A stretch of 64,000 bases of DNA, from contig JAVJQK010000089.1 of assembly GCA_040218145.1 (NCBI GenBank), positions 23,301-87,300 on the forward strand, in the 5' to 3' direction. This DNA comes from Sandaracinaceae bacterium (GTDB lineage: Bacteria; Myxococcota_A; Polyangia; Polyangiales; Sandaracinaceae). Position numbers and translations under genes: made by a program. The notes below the pieces were generated by a model. The model did not search any database. It was not told the origin of the DNA and saw only the letters and a list, made by a program, of their open reading frames with translations. Position 1 is the stretch's first letter. Each line of letters begins with the position of its first letter. Shown here one piece after another: positions 41,327 to 50,556 of this stretch.

Positions 41327-42568
41327 ATGAGCTCCGGAACGCAGCGCTTGGGTCCCGAGACCGGCATGCTCGGGACCGATCCCGGGGGCGCGCTGGTCCT
41401 CCGGCGCGTGCTCGTCCGCGTGGTGTCCGGCGACGACCGCGGCGTCGAGCGCGTCCTCGAGGCCGGCACGATCCTCGTGGGCAGCCACCCCGACGCGGAT
41501 CTCACCATCCGCGACTCGACCGTCTCCCGCTACCACGCGGAGCTGGCGCTCCTGCCCGAGGGCGTCCGGGTGCGCGACCTGAAGTCCACCAACGGCACGT
41601 TCGTGGGCGACTCGCGCGTGGAGTCCATCGTGGTCTCGCCCGGCTCCGAGATCCGGCTCGGGCGCACGCGCGTCGAGCTGCTCCCGGCCGACGTGCCCAT
41701 CCCCGACGCGCCGTCCGAGCGCGTCCGCTTCGGCCGGCTCGTGGGCGCGAGCGCCCCCATGCGGCGCCTCTACGGGATGCTCGAGCGGGTGACGACGACC
41801 GACGCGCCCGTGCTGATCTTCGGCGAGGCCGGGGTCGGCAAGAACGAGGCGGCGCGCGCCGTGCACGATCTGTCGCCGCGCCGGGCCGCGCCCCTCGTCG
41901 AGCTGGATCTGCGCGCGGGCATCGCGCCCGAGGCGGTCCTCGAGGAGCTCGAGCGGGCCGCGGGGGGGACGGCGGTCCTCGACCGCGTCGACGAGGCGCC
42001 CAAGCAAGTGCAGGACGCGCTCGCGGTCGCGCTCGACAAGCGTGAGCGAGGGCAGATCGACGTGCGCCCCATCGCGCTCGCGCGCGGCGACCTGCGGGAG
42101 CACGTCGAGGCGGGCACGCTGCGGCGCGATCTCTGGTTCTCGCTCGCCGCGGTGCGCGTCGAGGTCCCGCCGCTCCGGGATCGCCGCGAGGACCTCCCCC
42201 GCCTCGTGCAGGATCTCATCCGCGACATCGGCTACCCGGACGTCGACTTGACGCCGTCCGAGCTCGGGCTGCTCCGCGCGCACGACTTCCCTGGCAACGT
42301 GCGCGAGCTCCGCCGCATGATCGAGGAGACCCTGCTCACGAGCGACCGCGCGAGCGTGCCGCCCGCCCCGCAGCAGGTCGCGGTGACCGAAGACCTCGTG
42401 CAGCTCCCGTTCAAGCGCGCGAAAGAGAAGTTGCTGGACGCGTTCGAGAAGCGGTACGTGATGACCCTGCTCGAGCGGCACGACGGCAACGTCTCGCGGG
42501 CCGCGCAGGAGGCGGGCGTGGACCGCAACCACCTCGCGCGCCTGGCCAAGAAGCACTCGCTGCGCTGA
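41327..42568 (+). CDS. FHA-AAA+-Fis protein, degenerate sigma-54 type
   Basis: Encodes 413 residues. The FHA domain (about 27-115) keeps the phospho-Thr site (VGSHPDADLTIRDSTVSRYH, LKSTNGTFV). The AAA+ domain is short: Walker A GEAGVGKN, Walker B weakened to GGTAVLDRVDEAP, and GAFTGA missing; PGNVRELRRMIEE is kept. A Fis-type motif (HDGNVSRAAQEAGVDRNHLA) ends it. Like the protein at 19471, it keeps the phospho-peptide and DNA-binding parts but not the sigma-54 contact. Ser/Thr kinases at 46813 and 52120 could supply the phosphate. Confidence 0.85.
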   Translation: MSSGTQRLGPETGMLGTDPGGALVLRRVLVRVVSGDDRGVERVLEAGTILVGSHPDADLTIRDSTVSRYHAELALLPEGVRVRDLKSTNGTFVGDSRVESIVVSPGSEIRLGRTRVELLPADVPIPDAPSERVRFGRLVGASAPMRRLYGMLERVTTTDAPVLIFGEAGVGKNEAARAVHDLSPRRAAPLVELDLRAGIAPEAVLEELERAAGGTAVLDRVDEAPKQVQDALAVALDKRERGQIDVRPIALARGDLREHVEAGTLRRDLWFSLAAVRVEVPPLRDRREDLPRLVQDLIRDIGYPDVDLTPSELGLLRAHDFPGNVRELRRMIEETLLTSDRASVPPAPQQVAVTEDLVQLPFKRAKEKLLDAFEKRYVMTLLERHDGNVSRAAQEAGVDRNHLARLAKKHSLR

Positions 42569-42657
42569 GCCCCGTCCGCGGCGGAGACTCGATGGGAGTC
42601 ACCACGGGGTGGGATTGACACCCCCCGGCGGGACGTAGGTGTTCGCAGGGGGGACAC

Positions 42658-44352
42658 ATGAAGAGACGGCTGAAGGTGATCGGCCGCGCGGGCGGGCCTA
42701 CGTCCAGCGCGAATCCGGCGGACGCGCCTCGCTGGGGGACCGGGCTGCCGCGATCGTTCACGGTCGACGCGCCCGACGGCGCCGCGCCGCGGAGCGTTCG
42801 TGAGCTGAAGGACGCGATCCGTGCTCGCGCCCCGAACCTCTGGAAGACGGTGCGCGAGCATCGGCACATGGCCGCGGACCTCGGCGAGCAGGTGCGGACC
42901 CACGGGCTGCGCGGGGTGACCAAGCCGCTGCGGTCCATCGCGTCGCAGGCGCGCCCGTCGCGTGACGAGCGCTCCTCGCGCGTCTGGCTCGATCTCGGTG
43001 ACTTCGGGGACCTGATCGACTTCGACGACGCCGGCACCTTCCAGGACCACGGCCTCGGGCTGCTCCGCACCATCCTGAAGCAGGCCGGGGTGTCGACCGA
43101 TCTCGCGTCGACGCGCACCGTGCGCACCTGGGAGGGCGTGCGTCGTCAGCTGCGCGGCTACGACATGCTCATCATGAACGTGCGCAGCTACACGTACTCC
43201 CAGGCCGTGCGCGCGGCGGGGATCTTCAAGGAGCTGAACCCGAACGGGCGCGTGGTGACCGGAGGCATGCACGCCGCGGTGTCGCCCGACGAGATGATCG
43301 CGACCGAGGTCTTCGATCACGTCTGCACGGGGCCGGGCGAGAAGCTCATCGTCGACCTCGTCACGCGGCCCGAGACCTTCCCCCGCGTCTTCGAAGGCAA
43401 GGGCGCGTCGTCGATGGCGGAGTGGCCCAACATCGACCGCACGCTCTGGCCCAGGCCCGCGTCGCTGCGCCTCAAGTACAAGGCCCAGTGGCCGCTCGAG
43501 CCGGGGCTCGGCTGGGGCCCGCGCCCGGTCGCGACGGTGCTCACGAGCCGCGTGTGCCCGTGGCAGTGCAGCTTCTGCAACGAGAGCTCCTACATCCCGA
43601 ACATGGGCCGCCGGCCGGTCGAGCAGGTCATCGACGAGCTGAACGCCCTCGACGACGAGTACGGGGTCGCGAGCGTGGTCATTCACGACTCGATGTTCTT
43701 CCAGCACCCGAGCTGGCTGAAGAAGTGGCTGGAGCTCTACCCGAAGCGCGCGAACCAGACCTGGCCGTACTGGGCCGCGGGCCGCGCGGACACGGTGTGC
43801 GAGTGGCCGGAGCTCTTCGAGCGGATCGTGCGTGAGACCAACTGGCGGACCGTCTCCATCGGCTTCGAGTCCGGCAGCGATCCCGTGCTGCGCATGCTCA
43901 ACAAGCAGGTCACCGAGGCGGAGAACGCGTTCACCATCGACCTCATCAACCGCATCGGGGACGAGCAGGAGCGCGCGGGCGAGGAGCCGGTGAAGCTCTG
44001 GTCCAACGTCATGCTCGCCATCCCCGGCGAGCGCCCCATCGACGCCATCAAGACGGTGCGCATGGTCAAGACCATGAAGCGCGGCACACCGTCGATCGCG
44101 TTCTACGCGCCGTACCCGGGCTCCGCGCTCGGCCACCAGCTGATCGCCGAGAACAAGAACCTCATCCAGGGCGATCACGAGCGAAACCCGCACGACGAGA
44201 AGGTCGCGGGCGTCGACTACGACTTCTACCGAGATCTCCTGCAGGGGCGGCACGACGCGTGGATCGCGCGCGGGCTCTCGGCCGAGGACCGCAACCGCCC
44301 GATTCGACTCAACTGGGGCGGCACCCTCGCCGACCTCGTCCAGAAGGCATGA
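42658..44352 (+). CDS. B12-binding-type radical SAM protein
   Basis: Encodes 564 residues. An N-terminal basic region is followed by a cobalamin-type Rossmann segment (about 115-270: DMLIMNVRSYTYSQAVRAAG, GGMHAAVSPDEM), without the DxHxxG His that ligates cobalt. The radical SAM core has Cys300-x-x-x-Cys304-x-x-Cys307 (CPWQCSFC) for the 4Fe-4S cluster, then GFESGSDPVLRMLNKQ. Such proteins perform radical modification, often methylation. AGGGGGG precedes the ATG. Its stop overlaps the start of a 70-residue protein, which may be a partner or substrate. Confidence 0.85.
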   Translation: MKRRLKVIGRAGGPTSSANPADAPRWGTGLPRSFTVDAPDGAAPRSVRELKDAIRARAPNLWKTVREHRHMAADLGEQVRTHGLRGVTKPLRSIASQARPSRDERSSRVWLDLGDFGDLIDFDDAGTFQDHGLGLLRTILKQAGVSTDLASTRTVRTWEGVRRQLRGYDMLIMNVRSYTYSQAVRAAGIFKELNPNGRVVTGGMHAAVSPDEMIATEVFDHVCTGPGEKLIVDLVTRPETFPRVFEGKGASSMAEWPNIDRTLWPRPASLRLKYKAQWPLEPGLGWGPRPVATVLTSRVCPWQCSFCNESSYIPNMGRRPVEQVIDELNALDDEYGVASVVIHDSMFFQHPSWLKKWLELYPKRANQTWPYWAAGRADTVCEWPELFERIVRETNWRTVSIGFESGSDPVLRMLNKQVTEAENAFTIDLINRIGDEQERAGEEPVKLWSNVMLAIPGERPIDAIKTVRMVKTMKRGTPSIAFYAPYPGSALGHQLIAENKNLIQGDHERNPHDEKVAGVDYDFYRDLLQGRHDAWIARGLSAEDRNRPIRLNWGGTLADLVQKA

Positions 44353-44561
44353 TCATGAGCAGCTTCCGACACCGACACCGACTCTACCTGTTCGCGCTCC
44401 GCTCCGGCGGCCGAAAGCTCAGCTGGGGCAAGAGCCCGGAGGACGCCCTCGAGGTGCTCCGGCTCCGCCTCACGCCCGATGAGGAGGCCGAGATCGAGGC
44501 GGAGGACGTCCTCGAGATCCCGCAGCGTCAGATGCAGAAGTACGTGCATCTGCTCCGCTGA
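44349..44561 (+). CDS. 70-residue protein coupled to the radical SAM gene
   Basis: Begins in an ATGA overlap with the radical SAM stop; a second ATG follows at 44355. The sequence is His/Arg-rich at the N-terminus (FRHRHRLYLFALRSGGRKLS), then a helical acidic region (TPDEEAEIEAEDVLEIPQRQ). It has no Cys and no leader-core split typical of RiPP precursors. Coupling implies equal dose with the enzyme. Function unknown. Confidence 0.65.
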   Translation: MIMSSFRHRHRLYLFALRSGGRKLSWGKSPEDALEVLRLRLTPDEEAEIEAEDVLEIPQRQMQKYVHLLR

Positions 44562-44573
44562 CGGAGCGCGGCG

Positions 44574-45443
44574 TCAGGGCAGCTCGACGCGCCCGGGGGG
44601 CAAGGTCCCGCTGGGCGCGCTCTGACCCGACGAGACCCCGAGCGCCACGCCGAGCACGATGGCCAGCGCGACGCCCCCTCCGATCGCGGTCCACAGCCAC
44701 CACTCGGTGAGCACGGAGCCGCTCTCCTCGAGCGTCACCGGGAGCGCGAGCGGGGCGAGCGGAGAGCCGGCGCGCGCGACGACCCGCTCGCTCTCGTCCC
44801 GGCCCAGCGCGTAGAGCTCGAGCTGGTCGCTCCGCGGGCGCGCGGGCAGGGTCAGCGTGAACGTCGCGTCCCCCTCGGGGGCGGCGTCGAGACCGGTCCA
44901 GGCCTGCCCCTCCGCGCCGCGCCAGAAGAGGCGCACCCGCCGGATGGCGGCGGGGGGAGACACCCGGAAGCGGAGCGGCAGATCCTCGCCCACGCGCCCC
45001 GCCCGCGGCAGCTCCGCGCGGAGCTGCACGTCGGGATCGAGCGCGGCGTCCGGGACCAGCTCGGCCCGGACCCGCGCCACGAAGCGCGCGATCTTCGGGG
45101 ACCCGGTCGGCTCGCGCACCGGGTGATAGGGATCGATGGCGAACAGCTCCTCGAAGGTCTCGCGCGCCTCGCGGTCGCGGTCGAGGATCACGTAGGTGGC
45201 GCCAAGCACCTCGAGCGCCTCCGCGCGCTGGGCGTCGGTGGCCGTCTCGCTCGCGAGGGCGCGGCGAAGCACGTCGATCGCGTCGAGATACTCGAGCTCG
45301 CGGTAGCGCGCGCGCCCCTCCTCGATGAGCCGCCCGATCTCCGCGTCCTGCGCCGCGGCGACGGCGGTCGGCCCGACGAGGAGCGCCGCGGTCACGAGCG
45401 CGGCCGCCAGCCATGGCGTGAGCCTCAGGGGCGCCACAGCCAC
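44574..45443 (-). CDS. TPR-containing periplasmic protein with C-terminal helix
   Basis: Encodes 289 residues. A signal peptide ends VAAAQ. Residues 35-110 form two to three tetratricopeptide-like helix pairs (ARYRELEYLDAIDVLRRALA, EVLGATYVILDRDREARETF). The middle is beta-rich, and a membrane helix near 250-272 (WWLWTAIGGGVALAIVLGVA) ends it. It overlaps the upstream FG-GAP lipoprotein gene by 19 bases, so the two are coupled. GTG 45437 is an alternative start. Confidence 0.75.
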   Translation of the reverse strand: MAVAPLRLTPWLAAALVTAALLVGPTAVAAAQDAEIGRLIEEGRARYRELEYLDAIDVLRRALASETATDAQRAEALEVLGATYVILDRDREARETFEELFAIDPYHPVREPTGSPKIARFVARVRAELVPDAALDPDVQLRAELPRAGRVGEDLPLRFRVSPPAAIRRVRLFWRGAEGQAWTGLDAAPEGDATFTLTLPARPRSDQLELYALGRDESERVVARAGSPLAPLALPVTLEESGSVLTEWWLWTAIGGGVALAIVLGVALGVSSGQSAPSGTLPPGRVELP

Positions 45444-46762
45444 ACCTCGCCCTCGGGCGTCGTCAGCGCCAGCTCGCGCAGCCCGTCCCCGTCGAAGTCG
45501 CCGACCGCGGCGTCCACGCTGGTGGGCCAGCTCTCGACGTAGGGCACGAGCGCCCCGTCACGCAGGCTGGCCACCGCGACGCTGCCGTCCGCGCCGATGA
45601 GGATGATCTCGTCCGCGCAGTCGCCGTCGACGTCCCCCGTGGCCACGACCGCGATGTCGACCGCGATCGCGAGCGGGCCGCCGCGGAGCTCCAGCAGCCC
45701 GTCGCCCCGGTTGACGCTCAGCCGCGCCTCGTCGCCCAGGCTCGTCACGAGGTCCACCGCCCCGTCGCCGTCCGCGTCGAGCGCGGCCATCGGCCCCGTC
45801 GCGCTCGCGGCCGCGGCGGGGAGCGCGTCGGGCCGCTCGTCGAGCGCGCCGTCGCCCCCGAGGAAGAAGCGCGTGCCCGCCGCGCCGCTGGCGACCACGT
45901 CGTCCCGCCCGTCTCCGTCGAAGTCCTCGACGCGCACGCGATCGAAGGTGCCGGCGACGGTCCGCGCGACCCCACCCCCGAGGGGCGCGATGCTCAGCCC
46001 CTCCGCGTCGACCCGCGCGAGCGCCGCGACCCCGGTCGGGGAGCCGGCCACCGCGTCACGCGCCGGGGGGAGGGCGCCCGAGGGCGTGGGCGCGACCGCG
46101 ACGGCGTCGACGGTGCGCGTCTCGTCGTCGCCGACCACCACGCCGTCGATCGCGCAGTCGCCGTCCAGGTCGGCGAGCGTGGCCAGCCGCGCGCCCGGGC
46201 TGACCGACGCGACGATCCGGCTCTCCGCGCCGCGGCCGAAGACGTGGATCGATCCGTCGCCGGCCACGCCGAGCAGCTCGTCTCGTCCGTCGCCGTCCGC
46301 GTCCCCGGCCACGACCCGCGCCACGTCGCCCGCGCCGATCCGGCCGGACGCCTCGAGCGGCAGGGGGCCCTCCGGGTCGAACGGGGCGCAGCGCGCGACG
46401 CGGAGGGTGCGCTCGGTCAGCGCGTCGGCCAGCGGGATCCGCGCCCGCCGCTCGCCCACGATGGCCCCGCCGCGTAGGATCCGGGCGCCGATTACCACCT
46501 CCTCGGAGACGCGCGCGCCCGCGACGAAGGTGAGCGAGCCCGAGGGGGGCAGGAGCGCGCCGCGATCGGTCGGATAGCGCTGCTGGAAGACCTGCTCGCC
46601 GTCGCCGAAGGCCCAGACACACATCCCGTCGCCGCTGCGCTCCGCGACGAGCTCCACGCGCGCCGCCCGCTCCGACGCGCACGCGGCGGCGGAGACCGCC
46701 ACCCACAAGGAGAGAGACGCGAGGGCGAGGCGACGCGACGGGTGGAGCGGACGACGGCCCAC
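45425..46762 (-). CDS. FG-GAP/VCBS-repeat lipoprotein
   Basis: Encodes 445 residues. The signal peptide ends Ala-Ala-Ala-Cys (near 28). From residue 145 there are six or more repeats with calcium-loop signatures DADGDGRDE, DLDGDCAID, DFDGDGRDD, DADGDGAVD, DVDGDCADE and DFDGDGLRE, spaced as in an integrin-like beta-propeller. It is likely a surface protein binding Ca2+ and other proteins. It diverges from the Ser/Thr kinase gene with only a few tens of bases between starts. Confidence 0.82.
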   Translation of the reverse strand: MGRRPLHPSRRLALASLSLWVAVSAAACASERAARVELVAERSGDGMCVWAFGDGEQVFQQRYPTDRGALLPPSGSLTFVAGARVSEEVVIGARILRGGAIVGERRARIPLADALTERTLRVARCAPFDPEGPLPLEASGRIGAGDVARVVAGDADGDGRDELLGVAGDGSIHVFGRGAESRIVASVSPGARLATLADLDGDCAIDGVVVGDDETRTVDAVAVAPTPSGALPPARDAVAGSPTGVAALARVDAEGLSIAPLGGGVARTVAGTFDRVRVEDFDGDGRDDVVASGAAGTRFFLGGDGALDERPDALPAAAASATGPMAALDADGDGAVDLVTSLGDEARLSVNRGDGLLELRGGPLAIAVDIAVVATGDVDGDCADEIILIGADGSVAVASLRDGALVPYVESWPTSVDAAVGDFDGDGLRELALTTPEGEVWLWRP

Positions 46763-46797
46763 CGAGCGGTCCTAACATGGCCGAGCCGTCAGCGTCC

Positions 46798-46803
46798 TAT
46801 ACT
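46798..46803 (+). promoter_or_regulatory. -10 box TATACT, leaderless promoter
   Basis: TATACT ends 9 bases before the GTG at 46813. It lies inside the reading frame that would start at ATG 46777, arguing that 46813 is the true start. Confidence 0.45.
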
Positions 46804-46812
46804 CTCCGGCCG

Positions 46813-48804
46813 GTGGCAGAGACCCCCCAGGACCCCGCGAGCGACGGAGGCGGGCTGACGCTCGGGCCGTACCGGCTCGTCAAGCGGCTGGCGGTCGGGG
46901 GCATGGCGGAGATCTTCCTCGCGCGTCGCGAGGGGCCCGAGGGCTTCGCGCGCGAGCTGGTGGTCAAGCGGATCCTCCCCCACCTCTGCGCGGACGAGGA
47001 GTTCGTCCAGATGTTCCTGGACGAGGCGCGGCTCGCGGCGAAGCTGCACCACCCGAACGTGGTCCACGTCTACGACTTCGGGCACGCGGACGAGTCCTAC
47101 TACCTCGCGATGGAGCTGGTGCGCGGGGTGGATCTGCGCGCCCTGGTGGATCGGGCCGCGGCGCTGTCGGAGCGCGGTGGCGCCCAGTTCGGCGCGCCCA
47201 CGCGCGGCATGCCTCCCCACCACGCGGCCAAGATCGTGAGCTTCGTCTGCGAGGGGCTGGCGCACGCGCACGCGCTGCCGCTCGACGACGGAAACGAGGG
47301 CGTCGTGCACCGCGACGTGACGCCGTCCAACGTGCTCATCAGCTTCGATGGAGCGGTGAAGCTCGCCGACTTCGGCATCGCGAAGGCGCAGGAGGGATTG
47401 GACCGGCGCGATCCCACCGGGCACGGCGTGGTGAAGGGCAAGTACGCGTACCTGTCTCCCGAGCAGGCGCGCGGCGAGCCGCTCGACGCGCGCAGCGATC
47501 TCTTCAATGTCGGCATCCTGCTCTTCGAGTGCCTGCTGGGGGAGCCGCTCTTTCCACAGCACGATCTCCACGCCGCCAAGCGCCTCGCCGCGCGCGGGGA
47601 GGTCCCGGAGCTGCAGCGCCTCTCGCGCGTCCCGCCGCCGCTGGCGCGCGTAGTCCGTCGGGCGCTCTCGGCCCGCCGCGCGGACCGCTACGAGAGCGCG
47701 CTGAGCCTGCGCGCCGAGCTCGAGGCGTTTCTCCGCGCCCACCCCGAGCCGTCCGACGCGGTGGAGCTGGGCCGGTACGCCCGCGCGCTCTTCCCCGACG
47801 TGATCGCCGACGACAAGCCGCGCGCCGCGGGCACGGTGCCCGCCACCGCCCCGGTCACCGCGGTGCTCACACCCGTGACCCCGCCGGGGAGCCTGCCCCC
47901 CGGATCCCGCCCGCCTTCGAGCGGGTCCCGCCGCGGGTCGAGCTCCGCGAGGCCCCATGCGCGCGGCCGACCGCGCCGGAGCGCGCGCGCCCTCGTCGCG
48001 CTCGCGATCGGCAGCGTGCTGCTGGGCGCGGGCGCCGCCACGGGCTGGTTCCTCTGGCAGACCGGGTCGGGCCAGCCTCCCGCGGCGCCGAGCGCGCCGC
48101 CGCGAGACCCGGCGCTCACCCCGCCTCCGGCCGCGACGCCGCGCGGACAGCTCCGCGTGAGCACCGACCCGCCCGGGGCGGAGGTGCGCGTCGACGGCGT
48201 CGTCGTCGGACTGTCCCCGCTGGTTCACGAGGTCGACGCCGAGCGCGCCCACGTCGTGGAGGTGAGCGCCGCGGACGACTCGGTCTCCGGGCGGCGCGAG
48301 GTGGTGCTCGCCGCGGACGAGATCCGCGAGGTGCGCTTCGAGGGCGGGGCGCCCCCGAGGGGCCGGCTCCGCGTGCTGTCCTCGCCGGGCGGAGCGACGG
48401 TGCGCATCGACGGCGCCCTCGCGGGGACGACGCCGCTCGAGGCGTACGTCGCGCCCGGACGTCACGAGGTGCGCGCGAGCCTGGACGGCTTCGAGGACGC
48501 CGAGGACGAGGTGGAGCTGTCGGGCCCCGAGGAGACCGCCGTCCTCTCGTTCGCCCTGACCGCCGAGCCCCGTGACCGCGCGCCCCCCGAGCGGCCGCGC
48601 GGCGCGGGCGTGTTGATGATCTCCACCACGCCGTGGTCGGAGGTCTATCTCGGCGGGCGTCACCTCGGGACCACCCCGCTCGCCAACGTGCGGCTCCCCG
48701 CCGGGCGCCACGTGCTGAGCCTCCGGCACCCTGGGCGGCCGGCGCGGCGCCACCCGGTGTCCATCCGCGCGGGCCGCACCACCCGCGTCCGCCTGGCGCT
48801 CTGA
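46813..48804 (+). CDS. Ser/Thr protein kinase with C-terminal PEGA domains
   Basis: Encodes 663 residues from GTG 46813 (an ATG at 46777 would add 12). The kinase domain is complete: glycine loop LAVGGMAEIFLA, ATP-Lys52 in VVKRIL, HRDVTPSN with Asp168, and DFG 186-188. A disordered Pro/Ser/Arg segment, one membrane helix (LVALAIGSVLLGAGAATGWF) and three PEGA-type beta domains (GQLRVSTDPPGAEVRVDGVV, GRLRVLSSPGGATVRIDGAL, VLMISTTPWSEVYLGGRHLG) follow. The PEGA part likely senses the periplasm or cell wall. Confidence 0.92.
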   Translation: MAETPQDPASDGGGLTLGPYRLVKRLAVGGMAEIFLARREGPEGFARELVVKRILPHLCADEEFVQMFLDEARLAAKLHHPNVVHVYDFGHADESYYLAMELVRGVDLRALVDRAAALSERGGAQFGAPTRGMPPHHAAKIVSFVCEGLAHAHALPLDDGNEGVVHRDVTPSNVLISFDGAVKLADFGIAKAQEGLDRRDPTGHGVVKGKYAYLSPEQARGEPLDARSDLFNVGILLFECLLGEPLFPQHDLHAAKRLAARGEVPELQRLSRVPPPLARVVRRALSARRADRYESALSLRAELEAFLRAHPEPSDAVELGRYARALFPDVIADDKPRAAGTVPATAPVTAVLTPVTPPGSLPPGSRPPSSGSRRGSSSARPHARGRPRRSARALVALAIGSVLLGAGAATGWFLWQTGSGQPPAAPSAPPRDPALTPPPAATPRGQLRVSTDPPGAEVRVDGVVVGLSPLVHEVDAERAHVVEVSAADDSVSGRREVVLAADEIREVRFEGGAPPRGRLRVLSSPGGATVRIDGALAGTTPLEAYVAPGRHEVRASLDGFEDAEDEVELSGPEETAVLSFALTAEPRDRAPPERPRGAGVLMISTTPWSEVYLGGRHLGTTPLANVRLPAGRHVLSLRHPGRPARRHPVSIRAGRTTRVRLAL

Positions 48805-48832
48805 CGGAGGTCCGCCGCCCCCCGGGGTCTGG

Positions 48833-48838
48833 TATGGT
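48833..48838 (+). promoter_or_regulatory. -10 box TATGGT, leaderless promoter
   Basis: TATGGT ends 6 bases before the ATG at 48845. Confidence 0.4.
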
Positions 48839-48844
48839 CCCGCG

Positions 48845-49603
48845 ATGCGAACGTTGGTGCTCGGATTGACGATCCTCGCGACCGCCTGCGGCGGCGCCTC
48901 CACGTCCAACGCTACGCCGACCGCCGCCGCGTCGACGGCGCCCGGCAACCCGCGGCCGGGCGGCCCGGTGGACCTGGTGGCGCTCGTGCCGGCGGAGGCG
49001 GTCGTCGCGCTGCACGCCGACCTCTCGATGGTGCGCCAGGATCCGGCGCGCTACGCGCGGATCAGCGGGGAGCTCGCGACGCACCTCGGGCTGACGGCCG
49101 AGTCCGAGACGCTGCGCGCGCTGCTCGATCGCACCGACGCCGCGGTCGGCGCGTTCTTGCCCGACCCCGGCGTGCCGTCGGGGCAAGGCGGCATGCTCGT
49201 GTTCACGGGTCGCTACGGCGCCGACGACTTCGAGCGCGCGCTCGCCATCGCGGCCGCGCGTCACGGCAGCACGCCGCCCCCGACCACCGGCCCGAGCGGT
49301 CGCGCCGTGTACGCGCTGGGCGACGCCACGCTCGCGGAGATCGACGAGTGGACGTGGGCGCTCGGGCAGGGTCCGGCCGCGCGCGCTCACCTCGCCCAGG
49401 TGGCGCTCGGCGGCCCGCGCGTCTTCCCCCACTCCTTGCTCGAGTTCGGCCCGCGGATCGGCCTGCCGAACGGCAGCGCCCAGGCCTGGGCCGATCAGAA
49501 CAGCCCCGTCGGGGTGGACATGGTCGGGCTGGTGTTCGCGGGGGAGAACCCGCAGATGGTTCAGAACTTCGTCGCGACCGTGCAGCGGCATCTCGGCATC
49601 TGA
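48845..49603 (+). CDS. Putative lipoprotein, unknown function
   Basis: Encodes 252 residues. The signal peptide ends Ala-Thr-Ala-Cys (near 15), then a Thr/Ala/Pro linker. The folded part starts DLVALVPAEAVVALHADLSM and continues GMLVFTGRYGADDFERALAI, then GRAVYALGDATLAEIDEWTW, an arrangement seen in many myxobacterial lipoproteins that begin with 'vPa.a..v..vd...'. Function unknown. It follows the kinase gene in the same direction. Confidence 0.7.
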   Translation: MRTLVLGLTILATACGGASTSNATPTAAASTAPGNPRPGGPVDLVALVPAEAVVALHADLSMVRQDPARYARISGELATHLGLTAESETLRALLDRTDAAVGAFLPDPGVPSGQGGMLVFTGRYGADDFERALAIAAARHGSTPPPTTGPSGRAVYALGDATLAEIDEWTWALGQGPAARAHLAQVALGGPRVFPHSLLEFGPRIGLPNGSAQAWADQNSPVGVDMVGLVFAGENPQMVQNFVATVQRHLGI

Positions 49604-49648
49604 GGCGAAGCCTGGGCATCCGCGGCGCATCCGTAAATACTTCCGTAA

Positions 49649-49873
49649 GTGGATGAGGAGTCGGACCTGGACCGCGATCGCATCCCCGACGCGAGGGATG
49701 GGCTGACCCGCGTCGAGCGCGTGATCCTGTGGCAGCTGCACGAGGCCCAGAAGGAGCGCCCCGGCCGGAGCGTGCCCACCGCCCTGCTCTACGGCCGGGT
49801 GGTCGAGCACGTGAACATCTCCGTCTCCGAGCTCCAGCGCATCCTGCAGCGGTTGACGGGCAACGGGGCGTGA
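49649..49873 (+). CDS. Small helical, possibly DNA-binding protein
   Basis: Encodes 74 residues from a GTG at 49649; AATACT ends 7 bases upstream. The sequence has a helix (RVERVILWQLHEAQKERPGR) then SVPTALLYGRVVEHVNISVS and a last helix ELQRILQRL, which could be a winged-helix-like module. Its stop overlaps the DUF1415 start (GTGA). Confidence 0.5.
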   Translation: MDEESDLDRDRIPDARDGLTRVERVILWQLHEAQKERPGRSVPTALLYGRVVEHVNISVSELQRILQRLTGNGA

Positions 49874-50556
49874 CCGATCCCCTCGAAGCCGAGGCCGTCC
49901 GGGTCTATCGCCGCTACGCCCTCGAGATCGTCGAGGGGCTGGGCTTCTGTCCTTACGCGGAGCGCGCCCGCGCCGACGGCCACACCCGCGAGGTGCCGAT
50001 CGGCGCGGCCATCCCCACCGACGACGAGGTGCTCGGGGTCATCGAGGCCATCGCGGACGACCCGGAGGTGGAGGTCGGCTTCGTCCTGTTCCCGCGCGTG
50101 ACGCTGAGCCGCCCCAAGCTCGGGCGCTGGGTCGAGCACCTCCGCAAGGCGCACGCGGCGCTGCGGGGAGGCACCCCCGTCCTCGCCATCGAGGGCTTCC
50201 ACCCCGAGGCCGAGGCGGACCTCTCGTGCCCCGAGCGGCTCACGCCCTTCGTGCGCCGCACGCCCGATCCCACGCTCCAGCTCACCCGGCTCGACGTGCT
50301 CGATCGCATCCGGCGCGGGAGCCCGACAGGGACCGCGTTCTTCGATCCGGACGCGATGGATCTGGGCGCCCTCCTCGACGCGCCGACCAAGCGCCCGCTG
50401 CACGAGCGCATCGCGGAGATCAACCACGAGGCGGTCTGCCGGCTCGGGGCCGACGCCGTCCGCGCACGGATGGACGCGATCCTCGCCGACCGCGACGCCA
50501 CCTATCGGCGCCTCGATCCGGACGCGCCGCTGCGCGCTACTCCTGCGCCTGCGTAG
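49870..50556 (+). CDS. DUF1415 family protein
   Basis: Encodes 228 residues from a GTG overlapping the previous stop. The conserved start LEIVEGLGFCPYAERARADG, with its Cys-Pro, then EVEVGFVLFPRVTL, VLAIEGFHPEAEAD and RRTPDPTLQLTRLDVLDRIR, match DUF1415. Members are cytoplasmic and of unknown function. The end overlaps the opposing kinase gene by 20 bases. Confidence 0.75.
   Translation: MTDPLEAEAVRVYRRYALEIVEGLGFCPYAERARADGHTREVPIGAAIPTDDEVLGVIEAIADDPEVEVGFVLFPRVTLSRPKLGRWVEHLRKAHAALRGGTPVLAIEGFHPEAEADLSCPERLTPFVRRTPDPTLQLTRLDVLDRIRRGSPTGTAFFDPDAMDLGALLDAPTKRPLHERIAEINHEAVCRLGADAVRARMDAILADRDATYRRLDPDAPLRATPAPA

Noticed and set aside
42658..44561. RiPP cluster with a 70-residue precursor
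   Set aside because: The small protein has no leader-core layout, no Cys or repeated core residues, and no peptidase or exporter is nearby.
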